From Halopseudomonas pachastrellae (lineage in GTDB: Bacteria; Pseudomonadota; Gammaproteobacteria; Pseudomonadales; Pseudomonadaceae), in the NCBI RefSeq assembly GCF_900114765.1, contig NZ_FOUD01000019.1, positions 1 through 64,000 on the forward strand: 64,000 nt of DNA, read 5' to 3'. Shown here in pieces: positions 1-7,657 of the stretch (positions within the stretch are counted from its first letter, which is position 1; the number at the start of each line of letters is the position of its first letter). The notes beneath the pieces are model-generated. The model did no database searches. It was not told the origin of the DNA and saw only the letters and a program-made list of their open reading frames with translations. The position numbers were made by a program, and so were the translations under genes.

Positions 1-145
1 AAAAACTCGTGAATTCACGAAGTTACTTGCTAGGCTGATAATCTTTTTGATCATCGAGCACATTCAGCAAGCACCCACACGAATTACTTGATTCAAATTG
101 TTAAAGAGCGATTCGGTCAGCGTTTCCGCCTAACCAAGGCCGAGC
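1..145 (-). other. 5' leader of an rRNA operon (16S off the left edge)
   Basis: Read on the minus strand, this stretch resembles the Pseudomonas leader that precedes 16S rRNA. It contains a boxA antitermination element followed by the typical run that reads AATCAAGTAATTCGTGTGGG and then a GATTATCAGCCTAGCAAGT-like segment. A 14-bp palindrome (TCGTGAATTCACGA, 7-20) may form part of the pre-rRNA processing stem. The mature 16S start is not inside the window. The position downstream of tyrS matches what I recall of P. aeruginosa. A 16S-23S spacer carries a similar boxA, but the four promoters upstream make the leader reading much more likely. Confidence 0.85.
98..109 (-). promoter_or_regulatory. 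rrn boxA antitermination element
   Basis: The minus strand reads GCTCTTTAACAA, which matches the conserved rRNA boxA recognised by NusB-S10 for rRNA antitermination. It lies between the promoters and the expected 16S start. The nusB gene is itself in this window at about 37.5-38.0 kb. Confidence 0.85.
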
Positions 146-173
146 ATTCTACGCTAACCTCATGTTCCGTCAA
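146..173 (-). promoter_or_regulatory. rrn promoter, most downstream of four
   Basis: On the minus strand a -35 TTGACG (168-173) is followed by a 16-bp spacer and a -10 TAGAAT (146-151), then a GC-rich discriminator (GCTCGGC). Spacer and discriminator are typical of stringently controlled rRNA promoters. Confidence 0.75.
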
Positions 174-255
174 GCATTTTTTTGAAGTTTTTAACCGCTT
201 CAAAACCCGCTTGAGCGACCCGAAGATGCTTTCGCTTTCCGGGTCAGGGAGGCGC

Positions 256-283
256 ATTCTACAGGATCAAACCCCGCTGTCAA
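256..283 (-). promoter_or_regulatory. rrn promoter, third of four
   Basis: The minus strand has -35 TTGACA (278-283), a 16-bp spacer, -10 TAGAAT (256-261) and the discriminator GCGCCTCCC. The -35 is a perfect sigma-70 hexamer. The 16-bp spacer and GC discriminator are those expected of rRNA promoters repressed by ppGpp/DksA. Confidence 0.8.
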
Positions 284-300
284 CACCTTCCAAACAACCT

Positions 301-317
301 GATGAGAACGTCTCATC
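301..317. repeat. Short perfect inverted repeat between rrn promoters
   Basis: GATGAGA and TCTCATC form a perfect 7-bp inverted repeat around a 3-nt centre (ACG). It lies between the second and third tandem rrn promoters, so transcripts from the two upstream promoters would contain a small hairpin here. It could also be a protein-binding site. No T-tract follows on the minus strand, so it does not look like a terminator. Confidence 0.5.
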
Positions 318-361
318 CCACTCAAAATGGCGTCTTTCGAACAACCCTTTCGAGGCGGCGC

Positions 362-389
362 ATTCTACGCCATCTTGCCGGACTGTCAA
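362..389 (-). promoter_or_regulatory. rrn promoter, second of four
   Basis: The minus strand has a perfect -35 TTGACA (384-389), a 16-bp spacer, -10 TAGAAT (362-367) and discriminator GCGCCGCC. The -10 plus discriminator block is nearly identical to that of the promoter at 256-283, which suggests duplication of a promoter unit. Confidence 0.8.
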
Positions 390-460
390 GCCTCAGAATT
401 AAGCTAACTTATTGATTGATAAGCGCTTTACCTGAGGCGTCCCGCCCGACAAGGAGGCGA

Positions 461-488
461 ATTATAGAGACTTCAGCAGGCGCGTCAA
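461..488 (-). promoter_or_regulatory. rrn promoter, most upstream, overlapping tyrS stop
   Basis: The minus strand has -35 TTGACG (483-488), a 16-bp spacer, a perfect -10 TATAAT (461-466) and the GC-rich discriminator TCGCCTCC. The -35 hexamer contains the TGA stop codon of tyrS (485-487), so promoter and coding end share bases. tyrS transcripts would also read into the rRNA leader, because no terminator is visible between them. Confidence 0.7.
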
Positions 489-1684
489 ACCTTTTTCAAC
501 ACAATGCGTGCAAATTTCTTTTTGCCCGCCTGGCAGACGTAGGCAACGCCTGGCTGGAACACGAAATCACGATCTACCACGACGCCATCAACCTTGACCG
601 AGCCTGCATTGAGCAGGTCGCGTGCAGCTGCCGCATTCTTTGTCATGCCTGCACGGTTGAGCACCGCGGATACCGGCAGCTCACCATCGGCCTCAATATC
701 TACTTCAGGCAGGTCATCGGGCAGCTCGCCATCCTTCAGACGGTTACCGGCAGAGCGGTGAGCATTGGCGGCGGCTTCTTCACCGTGGAAGCGTGCGACC
801 AGCTCCTCGGCGAGCTTGATCTTGATATCACGCGGGTTGGCGCCATCTTCGATATCACGCTTGAACTGCTCAATCTCTTCCATACTGCAGAAGCTGAGCA
901 GCTCGAAGTAGCGCCACATCAGGCTGTCGGGCATGGAGACCAGCTTGTTGTACATCTCGCCCGGGGCGTCGTTGATACCGATATAGTTATTCAACGACTT
1001 GGACATCTTCTTCACACCGTCCAACCCTTCCAGGATCGGCATGGTCAGAATGACCTGAGGCTCCTGCCCGTACTGACGCTGCAGCTCTCGCCCCATCAGC
1101 AGGTTGAACTTCTGATCGGTACCACCCAGCTCCACATCCGCCTGCATGGCGACCGAGTCATAGCCCTGGACCAGCGGATAAAGAAACTCGTGCACAGCAA
1201 TCGACTGACCACCTTTATAGCGCTTGTCAAAGTCGTCGCGCTCCAGCATACGCGCCACGGTGTACTTGCCCGCCAACTGGATCATGTCGGCTGACGTCAT
1301 CTTGTCCATCCAGGTGGAGTTGAACATCACCTGCGTCTTGGTTGGATCAAGAATTTTGAACACCTGCTCTTTATAGGTCTCGGCATTGGCCAGTACCTGC
1401 TCGCGCGTCAGAGGCTGACGCGTGACGTTCTTGCCGGAGGGGTCACCGATCATGCCGGTGAAGTCCCCTATAAGGAACAACACCTGGTGACCGAGATCCT
1501 GGAATTGACGCAGCTTGTTGATCAGCACGGTGTGACCGAGGTGCAGATCAGGTGCCGTCGGATCGAAGCCAGCCTTGATGCGCAGGGGCGTGCCGCGCTC
1601 AAGCTTGGCGCGCAATTCGCTCTCAACCAGAATTTCATCCGCACCGCGCTTGATCAGCGCCAACTGCTCGTCAACCGACTTCAT
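485..1684 (-). CDS. tyrS: Tyrosyl-tRNA synthetase
   Basis: This class I aminoacyl-tRNA synthetase charges tRNA-Tyr in the cytoplasm. The HIGH-type motif HLGH is at residues 48-51 and KMSKS at 226-230. An S4-like RNA-binding domain occupies roughly the last 65 residues. With the ATG at 1684 (MKSVDEQ...) the protein is 399 residues, which is the length I recall for the P. aeruginosa enzyme. The frame stays open 24 codons further upstream, but that stretch has no family similarity. The gene lies directly upstream of an rRNA operon on the same strand, as in P. aeruginosa, and its stop codon sits inside the first rrn -35 element. It is divergent from the M23 peptidase gene. Confidence 0.97.
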   Translation of the reverse strand: MKSVDEQLALIKRGADEILVESELRAKLERGTPLRIKAGFDPTAPDLHLGHTVLINKLRQFQDLGHQVLFLIGDFTGMIGDPSGKNVTRQPLTREQVLANAETYKEQVFKILDPTKTQVMFNSTWMDKMTSADMIQLAGKYTVARMLERDDFDKRYKGGQSIAVHEFLYPLVQGYDSVAMQADVELGGTDQKFNLLMGRELQRQYGQEPQVILTMPILEGLDGVKKMSKSLNNYIGINDAPGEMYNKLVSMPDSLMWRYFELLSFCSMEEIEQFKRDIEDGANPRDIKIKLAEELVARFHGEEAAANAHRSAGNRLKDGELPDDLPEVDIEADGELPVSAVLNRAGMTKNAAAARDLLNAGSVKVDGVVVDRDFVFQPGVAYVCQAGKKKFARIVLKKV

Positions 1685-1831
1685 ACGTCCAGGATTCCTG
1701 TAGATTTTAGGTGGGTGGGTAAACCGGGGAACAAACCATACAACATTGCCTATCAATTACAAGCTGGGCCAGGCGGCAGGCGCTTAACAAGAATTGACGG
1801 TGGAAATCTGACGGACGGGACGAGCAAAAAC

Positions 1832-1858
1832 TTGCCACGCGCGCTTTTCAATTATAAT
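1832..1858 (+). promoter_or_regulatory. Candidate promoter in the tyrS/M23 peptidase divergent region
   Basis: A TTGCCA box (1832-1837) precedes a perfect TATAAT (1853-1858) by 15 bp, a little short of the optimum. The -10 lies in the palindrome ATTATAAT (1851-1858), so the same bases could serve a minus-strand promoter for tyrS. A second weaker -10 (TAGAAT, 1882-1887) is closer to the peptidase start. Confidence 0.3.
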
Positions 1859-1907
1859 TTAGGAAGTTAGTCCACTTTATCTAGAATACTTCTACACAAG
1901 AGCGCTT

Positions 1908-3338
1908 ATGGGATCTCCAGATAAAAAGTCACCGCGATACCCCAAAAGCCACCTCGTGGCCGCCAGTGGAATCGCCGCAGCGCTGAGCATCATCCTGCTC
2001 GTTGTCCCCACTACCGATGTAGAAGCCAAGAAGACCTTCGTTCAGCTTGAGCTTCAAACCCCAGAATCTGATGCCGCTGACGCCGACGCGTCACTGGCCC
2101 AATCGCCTGAACAACTAGACGCACTGGTCAGCGACGCAGTCACACTGCCCAAGCCGCTGGACATTGCCAGACAGGCAACCAATGCCGCGAAAGGCGAACC
2201 GATTGTCGCGGTTGAACCGGCAGCGCCGACCGAACCCCAATGGCAACAACTGACCGTAGCCAGCGGAGATACGCTCTCTACCCTGTTCGACCGAGCGGAC
2301 CTTGGCGCCAGCACGCTGCACGCAATCCTCAATAGCAGTGAACAGGCACGTCGCTTTACCCGACTGAATGTGGGCCAGGTCCTTGAGTACCAGACCGATG
2401 CCGACGGCCAGCTGCTGGCCATGCGCTCCAAGCTCAACGACCTGGAGAGCATTCGCGTCGAGCGAACGAGCGACGGCTTCGTTTTTAATAAGGACGTCAT
2501 CGAACCCGACGTTCGTGAACGCTATGTCCATGGCACCATCAACTCCTCGCTGTTTCTCGCCGCCCAAAACGCTGGCCTCAATCACAACCTGACCATGCAG
2601 ATGGCCAACATCTTTGGCTACGACGTGGACTTTGCCCGCGATATCCGCCAAGGCGACAGCTTCGAGGTACTGTTTGAAGAGCTGCACGTAGGCGACAAGA
2701 GTGTTGGCAACAACAACATTCTGGCTGCGCGCTTTACCAACCGCGGCAAGACGTTTACCGCAGTGCGCTACACCGACAGCAACGGCTACGCCAGCTACTA
2801 CCGCGCCGACGGCACCAGCATGCGCAAGGCCTTCATCCGCACGCCGGTTGACTTCGCCCGCATCAGCTCCCGCTTCAATCCGGGCCGCCTGCATCCGGTA
2901 CTCAACCGCATTCGCGCACACAAAGGTGTCGACTACGCAGCTGCGACCGGCACGCCGATCAAGGCAACCGGTGACGGCCGCGTCGTCTCCGCTGGCCGCA
3001 AGGGTGGATACGGCAATGCCGTGGTCATTCAGCACGGTCGCAAATACCAGACCCTGTATGGCCACATGAGCCGCTTTGCCAATGGCGTTCGCGCTGGCAG
3101 CAACGTAACCCAGGGCCAGATCATCGGCTATGTCGGCATGACCGGCCTGGCCACCGGCCCGCACTTGCACTACGAGTTCCGCGTAGACGGTCGCCATGTT
3201 GATCCGCTCAGCGTACAGCTGCCCGCGTCCGACCCGATTCCGGCCAGCGAGCGCACGGCCTTCCTGGCCAGCAGCCAGAAGCTGATGGCCGCCATGGATC
3301 AGAACCGCGCCACCCAGCTCGCAGCGCTGGAACCCTGA
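1908..3338 (+). CDS. M23 family murein endopeptidase, OapA/LysM plus LytM domains
   Basis: This is a membrane-anchored LytM (M23) metallopeptidase of 476 residues, of the MepM/YebA type that cleaves peptidoglycan cross-links. A single N-terminal membrane segment spans about residues 14-34 with a basic stretch before it. An OapA/LysM-like murein-binding domain begins near residue 112 (VASGDTLSTLF). The LytM domain carries the zinc ligands HxxxD (H338, D342) and HxH (H419, H421). The protein is the positional equivalent of PA0667 in P. aeruginosa. It ends in a TGATG overlap with anmK, which handles anhydro-muropeptide sugar, so the pair plausibly couples murein hydrolysis with recycling. The ribosome site is weak (AAGAG). 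Confidence 0.9.
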   Translation: MGSPDKKSPRYPKSHLVAASGIAAALSIILLVVPTTDVEAKKTFVQLELQTPESDAADADASLAQSPEQLDALVSDAVTLPKPLDIARQATNAAKGEPIVAVEPAAPTEPQWQQLTVASGDTLSTLFDRADLGASTLHAILNSSEQARRFTRLNVGQVLEYQTDADGQLLAMRSKLNDLESIRVERTSDGFVFNKDVIEPDVRERYVHGTINSSLFLAAQNAGLNHNLTMQMANIFGYDVDFARDIRQGDSFEVLFEELHVGDKSVGNNNILAARFTNRGKTFTAVRYTDSNGYASYYRADGTSMRKAFIRTPVDFARISSRFNPGRLHPVLNRIRAHKGVDYAAATGTPIKATGDGRVVSAGRKGGYGNAVVIQHGRKYQTLYGHMSRFANGVRAGSNVTQGQIIGYVGMTGLATGPHLHYEFRVDGRHVDPLSVQLPASDPIPASERTAFLASSQKLMAAMDQNRATQLAALEP

Positions 3339-4438
3339 TGCAGCAACTGCATGTCGGTATCATGTCAGGCACCAGCCTGGATGGTATCGACATCGCCCTC
3401 TCCCGCTTTACCGACGCGCACCAGGCAGACTGCCTGGGCGCGCTTTGCATCCCCTTTCCCCACGACCTGCGCCAGCAATTGCTGGACCTGTGCAGCCCTG
3501 GCAGCGATGAGCTGTACCTGGCCGGCATCGCCGGTAACGCCTGGGCCCACCTGGCCGCAAGCGGAGTCAACCAGCTACTCCAGCAGCATCAAGTCAGCCC
3601 CGAGCAGGTAAGTGCCATCGGCAGCCATGGGCAGACCGTGAGGCATCACCCAGACCAGGGTTTCAGCCTGCAGATTGGCAACCCGTCGCTGCTCGCAGAG
3701 CTGACCGGCATCAATGTGATAGCCGACTTCCGCAGCCGCGACCTGGCCGCCGGAGGCGAGGGCGCCCCTCTGGTTCCAGCCTTTCATCACTGGCTACTGA
3801 GCAGTGATGAACACACCCGCACGCTGGTCAATATCGGCGGCTTTGCCAATCTGACGGTACTGAAACCGGGCCAAAGCCCATCGGGTTTCGACTCCGGGCC
3901 GGGGAATGCACTGATGGATAACTGGGCGCTGCGCCATATCGGCACGCCCTACGATGAGAACGGCAGCTGGGCGCAAAAGGGGCAGGTGCATGATGCCTTG
4001 CTGCAGCGCATGCTGGCCGACCCCTACTTTGCCCGCACCGGACCCAAGAGCACGGGGCGGGAGTACTTCCACGAAGCCTGGCTGTCAGTGCATCTTCAAC
4101 ATGTACCGGGCGTGGCGGCAGCTGACGTGCAGGCCACGCTGGCTATGCTGACGGCCACCACCATTGCCGAGAGCCTGCAGCAGGCGGCAGCGGAAACACG
4201 TGAGCTTTATGTCTGTGGGGGCGGCGCGCGCAACGCGCACCTGATGGAGTTGCTGCAGCAGCAACTGCCTGCTCGGCAGGTCGCCTCGACGCAGGCGCTG
4301 GGTGTGGACCCGGATTGGATGGAAGCGATGGCCTTTGCCTGGCTGGCATGGCGCTTTGAACAACGCCTGGCCGGCAATCTGCCCAGCGTCACCGGCGCGA
4401 AGGGCGAGCGCATTCTGGGCGCGCTCTACCCAGCCTGA
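3338..4438 (+). CDS. anmK: Anhydro-N-acetylmuramic acid kinase
   Basis: AnmK phosphorylates and opens 1,6-anhydro-MurNAc to MurNAc-6-phosphate in cytoplasmic cell-wall recycling. The 366-residue product begins with the family signature MSGTSLDGID, and further nucleotide- and sugar-binding blocks are recognisable (SHGQTVRHHP, GGEGAPLVPAFH, NIGGFANLT, CGGGARN). Its ATG overlaps the stop of the M23 peptidase gene by one base, so the two are translationally coupled. It is convergent with erpA, with the two stops abutting and no terminator hairpin between them. Confidence 0.97.
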   Translation: MQQLHVGIMSGTSLDGIDIALSRFTDAHQADCLGALCIPFPHDLRQQLLDLCSPGSDELYLAGIAGNAWAHLAASGVNQLLQQHQVSPEQVSAIGSHGQTVRHHPDQGFSLQIGNPSLLAELTGINVIADFRSRDLAAGGEGAPLVPAFHHWLLSSDEHTRTLVNIGGFANLTVLKPGQSPSGFDSGPGNALMDNWALRHIGTPYDENGSWAQKGQVHDALLQRMLADPYFARTGPKSTGREYFHEAWLSVHLQHVPGVAAADVQATLAMLTATTIAESLQQAAAETRELYVCGGGARNAHLMELLQQQLPARQVASTQALGVDPDWMEAMAFAWLAWRFEQRLAGNLPSVTGAKGERILGALYPA

Positions 4439-4792
4439 TCAGATCGAGAAGGATGACCCGCAGCCGCAGGTGGTGCTGGCGTTGGGGTTGTTGATGACGA
4501 AGCGCGAACCTTCCAGACCTTCCTGGTAATCCACCTCAGAACCGGCCAGATACTGGAAGCTCATCGGGTCAACGATCAGCCGCACGCCATCGCGCTCGAC
4601 AACGGTATCGTCTTCAGCCAGTTCATCATCGAAGGTAAAACCGTACTGAAAGCCCGAGCAGCCGCCGCCGGTGACGAACACCCGCAGACTCAACTGATCA
4701 TTACCCTCTTCGTCAATCAGCGAACGCACCTTACTGACAGCGTTATCGCTGAAGATGAGCGGGGTGGGAATATAGACTTCAGGACTCGACAT
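4439..4792 (-). CDS. erpA: Iron-sulfur cluster insertion protein ErpA
   Basis: ErpA is an A-type carrier that delivers Fe-S clusters to apo-enzymes, including those of isoprenoid synthesis (IspG/IspH). The 117-residue protein has the three conserved cysteines: one in [11 protein letters not shown] and two in the C-terminal CGCGSSFSI. Length and termini fit the family exactly. It occupies the position of PA0665 and appears to have its own promoter upstream, at 4834-4863. Confidence 0.96.
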   Translation of the reverse strand: MSSPEVYIPTPLIFSDNAVSKVRSLIDEEGNDQLSLRVFVTGGGCSGFQYGFTFDDELAEDDTVVERDGVRLIVDPMSFQYLAGSEVDYQEGLEGSRFVINNPNASTTCGCGSSFSI

Positions 4793-4833
4793 ACAACCTC
4801 CGACGGCCAGGGCCGCAGCACAACAGGGCGGCC

Positions 4834-4863
4834 ATTATCCGTTTCTCCGAGGTTTTTGGTCAA
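4834..4863 (-). promoter_or_regulatory. Candidate erpA promoter
   Basis: The minus strand reads TTGACC (4858-4863), an 18-bp spacer, then GATAAT (4834-4839), 41 bp before the erpA start. The -35 overlaps the stop of the bactofilin gene, so erpA could be transcribed separately from the argC operon. No binding site for a named Fe-S regulator was recognised. Confidence 0.45.
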
Positions 4864-5288
4864 CTATTATGACTGCCGACGCTGTCTTGGGCGGTGTCAG
4901 TGAAGGTCAAAAGCGCGGCGTTTTCTGTCATGCAGTTGAGCTGTCCACTGATCTGCGCGCCCATGACCATTTCCATGGAGCGGTAGTGCAGATCGCCGCT
5001 GATGCGTGCCTTGGCGTCCAGCTCCAGGTGTTCCAGCGCCTGCACATCACCACACACCTGGCCATTGATCACCACGTGGGGCGCCTTGATGCTACCCTCG
5101 ACGCAGCCGTGCTCGCTGATACGCACCAGGCCGTCCTGCGCGTCGATGTTGCCAACAACGCGACCATCGACCTGCACCGCGCCGATAAAGCGCAAATCCC
5201 CGATCAGTTCGGCATCCTGGGCGATGATGGTGGTTTTGCCGCTAAACCGGCCGATATCCGCCTTCTTCTGCTTTTCCGATCCCCACAT
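4860..5288 (-). CDS. Bactofilin (polymer-forming cytoskeletal protein)
   Basis: This is a bactofilin (formerly DUF583) of about 142 residues, a beta-helical protein that polymerises without nucleotides and acts in cell shape, wall or appendage positioning. The centre is a series of short repeats in which glycine and hydrophobic residues recur about every 17-18 residues (for example AELIGDLRFIGAVQVDGRVVGNI split over two turns). I chose the ATG at 5288 because it forms TGATG with the upstream stop and has an AGGAG 10 nt ahead; an ATG at 5315 would add nine residues. The M23 peptidase across the erpA-anmK pair may be functionally related, since bactofilins often pair with M23 peptidases, but they are not co-transcribed here. 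Confidence 0.88.
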   Translation of the reverse strand: MWGSEKQKKADIGRFSGKTTIIAQDAELIGDLRFIGAVQVDGRVVGNIDAQDGLVRISEHGCVEGSIKAPHVVINGQVCGDVQALEHLELDAKARISGDLHYRSMEMVMGAQISGQLNCMTENAALLTFTDTAQDSVGSHNS

Positions 5289-6058
5289 CAGGGCGCTGCT
5301 CCTGTGACTGTCCATTCAAAAGACTGCTCAACCAGGGTCTCCCCCCCATGGCGAGCAGTCAGTGTGATCTGCTGCGGCACGAACCCTTCCGGCAGGCTCA
5401 ACCTGGCCTGCTCACTGCGTGCCGGCACCACCTGAAAATAGCGGAAGTTCAGTGCCAGAGCATCCGCCTCCACCTCGGGCCCTAGGTCGGCCAGCGTCAG
5501 GGTCTCGGCCTTGCCATCGCGCTCACCACTGACCTCCAAGTCAAGGCTGGCTTCCAGCATCTCGCTTTCATCGCCTACCCGGCTGACCATCACCTTGTAG
5601 GCAAACACCTGCGGATCGTCTGTCGCATGCAATTCAAATGCCTGCACGCGCAAACCGGGCGTCATGGCGCTAGGCGCCAGCACGCCCTGATACTGCGCCA
5701 GGCTCTGCTGCTGGCGGAACAACTGCGCCTCCAGGTCGCTGATGACCTCCTGGCCCTCGGTTACCGACTCGCGCGCTACCAGCAGATCAACCTCCATCTG
5801 GTGATAGCGCTGGCGCTGCTCTTCCAGCTCTCGCATCAACTGTTGCTGCTGCTCAACCAGCAGGTCCCGCTCCTGGCTAAGCGGCGCCAGACTGCGCAGG
5901 GCCGACTCGCGACCAAGCCACGCGCTGACCGGTATGGCTGTCAGCAGCATGATCAGTACTGCCCGCCGCCAGCGCTGACGCGCGCGACTCTCACGCGGCG
6001 TGATGCTGACGTGATGGTCCCGATACGACTGGGGTCGGGGCCGCTTCAACTCGGTCAT
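5288..6058 (-). CDS. DUF6776 family membrane protein with coiled coil
   Basis: This 256-residue protein has no known function. A basic N-terminus is followed by one membrane segment at about residues 34-50. A Gln/Glu-rich coiled coil then covers about 65-125 (many heptads such as ERDLLVEQQQQL), and a C-terminal beta-rich domain that should be periplasmic completes it. It matches the Pseudomonas family now called DUF6776 (PA0663 in position). It overlaps argC upstream and bactofilin downstream by TGATG junctions, so the three form a tight operon. The combination with bactofilin suggests an envelope role; this is inference. Confidence 0.75.
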   Translation of the reverse strand: MTELKRPRPQSYRDHHVSITPRESRARQRWRRAVLIMLLTAIPVSAWLGRESALRSLAPLSQERDLLVEQQQQLMRELEEQRQRYHQMEVDLLVARESVTEGQEVISDLEAQLFRQQQSLAQYQGVLAPSAMTPGLRVQAFELHATDDPQVFAYKVMVSRVGDESEMLEASLDLEVSGERDGKAETLTLADLGPEVEADALALNFRYFQVVPARSEQARLSLPEGFVPQQITLTARHGGETLVEQSFEWTVTGAAP

Positions 6059-7092
6059 CAGGGCATCAGTGCCGGCTGCGCCAGACCGGCGCGTTCATCC
6101 AGACCAAACAGGATGTTCATATTCTGTACCGCCTGACCCGACGCGCCCTTGGTCAGGTTATCGATGACCGACAGCACCACCACGGTATCGCCGCCCTGCG
6201 GACGATGCACCGCAATACGACAGACATTGGCACCACGCACGCTGCGCGTTTCCGGATGGCTGCCGGCCGGCATTACGTCAACAAAGGGCTCATCAGCGTA
6301 GCGCTGCTCGAACAGCGCCTGCAGATCCACACTGGTGTCGGCCACAGTCGCGTAGAGCGAGGCATGAATGCCACGAATCATCGGCGTCAGATGCGGTACA
6401 AAGGTAAGCCCGACCGGCTGACCCGCAGCGAGCTGCAAGCCCTGGCGAATTTCCGGCAGATGACGGTGACCGGCCACACCGTAGGCCTTCATGCTCTCGG
6501 TCGCCTCACAGAACAGCGAGGGCACGCTGGCGCCACGTCCGGCACCGCTGACGCCAGATTTACAATCGGCAACCAGGCGCGCCGGGTCGGCCAGACCCGC
6601 CTCGAGCAGCGGGATAAAACCGAGCTGGGTGGCGGTCGGGTAGCAGCCGGGCACGGCAATCAGGCGAGCGCCGCGAATGGCTTCACGGTTGACCTCAGGC
6701 AAACCGTATACCGCTTCACCCAACAGCTCCGGCGCGCCGTGCGGCTGGTGATACCAGCGGCTCCACTCCTCGGCATCACGCAGCCGGAAGTCCGCCGACA
6801 GATCGATAATTTTCACCCCGGTGGCCAGCAGTTCACCGGCCAGCGAATGGGCAACACCATGCGGCGTGGCAAAGAACACCACGTCGCAGGCGCCCAGGGC
6901 GGCGACATCCGGCACGCTGAAGCGCAGGTAGTCATAGTGACCACGCAGGTTGGGATACATATCGGCGACACAGAGCCCTTCCTCGGATCGCGACGTAATG
7001 ACCTCGACATGCGCTTCGGGGTGCTGGGCCAGCAGCCGCAGCAACTCAACACCGGTGTAGCCGGTTCCGCCTACAATGCCTACTTTGATCAT
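6058..7092 (-). CDS. argC: N-acetyl-gamma-glutamyl-phosphate reductase
   Basis: ArgC reduces N-acetyl-glutamyl-5-phosphate with NADPH in arginine synthesis. With ATG at 7092 the protein is 344 residues, beginning with the Rossmann motif [10 protein letters not shown]. The catalytic cysteine lies in [12 protein letters not shown], the family signature. The upstream frame remains open to 7200 but encodes nothing family-like, and ATGATG at 7095/7092 gives two adjacent candidate starts. It is the first gene of the argC-DUF6776-bactofilin operon and is divergent from hemJ. Confidence 0.96.
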   Translation of the reverse strand: MIKVGIVGGTGYTGVELLRLLAQHPEAHVEVITSRSEEGLCVADMYPNLRGHYDYLRFSVPDVAALGACDVVFFATPHGVAHSLAGELLATGVKIIDLSADFRLRDAEEWSRWYHQPHGAPELLGEAVYGLPEVNREAIRGARLIAVPGCYPTATQLGFIPLLEAGLADPARLVADCKSGVSGAGRGASVPSLFCEATESMKAYGVAGHRHLPEIRQGLQLAAGQPVGLTFVPHLTPMIRGIHASLYATVADTSVDLQALFEQRYADEPFVDVMPAGSHPETRSVRGANVCRIAVHRPQGGDTVVVLSVIDNLTKGASGQAVQNMNILFGLDERAGLAQPALMP

Positions 7093-7234
7093 CATTACGT
7101 CCTGATTCTCTGAGTCTTGTTTGAACAATGGGTGCGACAGCAGCGTAGCTGACGCCGCTTGGTCCCCTATGATAAAAGCGCTGACAGAAATTACCAGCAC
7201 TGGCCCGGCGCCAGCGCGCCAACAGGAGACTCGT

Positions 7235-7657
7235 GTGTACCTCTGGATAAAAGCCTTTCACATCATGGCCGTGATTACCTGGTTTGCCGGCCTGTTCTAT
7301 CTACCGCGTCTGTTCGTCTACCACGCCCAGGCCGAAGACGATGTCAGCCGCGAGCGCTTCAAGATCATGGAGCGCAAACTGCTGCGCGGCATCATGAACC
7401 CGTCGATGGTGGTCGCTCTGCTGCTTGGCGGCTGGATGCTCTACCTCTCACCCGCCTGGCTCAGCCAGGGCTGGATGCACGCCAAGCTGACCCTCGTCGC
7501 CCTGCTGGTGGTGTACCACCACATGTGCGGGGGCATTCGCAAACGCTTTGCCGAAGACGCCAACACCCGCTCCCACGTCTACTACCGCTGGTTCAACGAA
7601 GCGCCGGTGCTCGCGCTGGTCGGCATCGTGATTCTGGTTGTGGTCAAACCCTTCTAG
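7235..7657 (+). CDS. hemJ: Protoporphyrinogen IX oxidase HemJ
   Basis: HemJ converts protoporphyrinogen IX to protoporphyrin IX in the inner membrane, replacing HemY/HemG. The 140-residue protein has four predicted membrane helices. It carries the conserved N-terminal [17 protein letters not shown] with its histidine, and a conserved HAKLTLV segment. The start is GTG at 7235, preceded by AGGAG at 7224-7228; the open frame extends to 7121 without family similarity. The C-terminus overlaps the convergent ATPase gene by 4 nt. Confidence 0.92.
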   Translation: MYLWIKAFHIMAVITWFAGLFYLPRLFVYHAQAEDDVSRERFKIMERKLLRGIMNPSMVVALLLGGWMLYLSPAWLSQGWMHAKLTLVALLVVYHHMCGGIRKRFAEDANTRSHVYYRWFNEAPVLALVGIVILVVVKPF

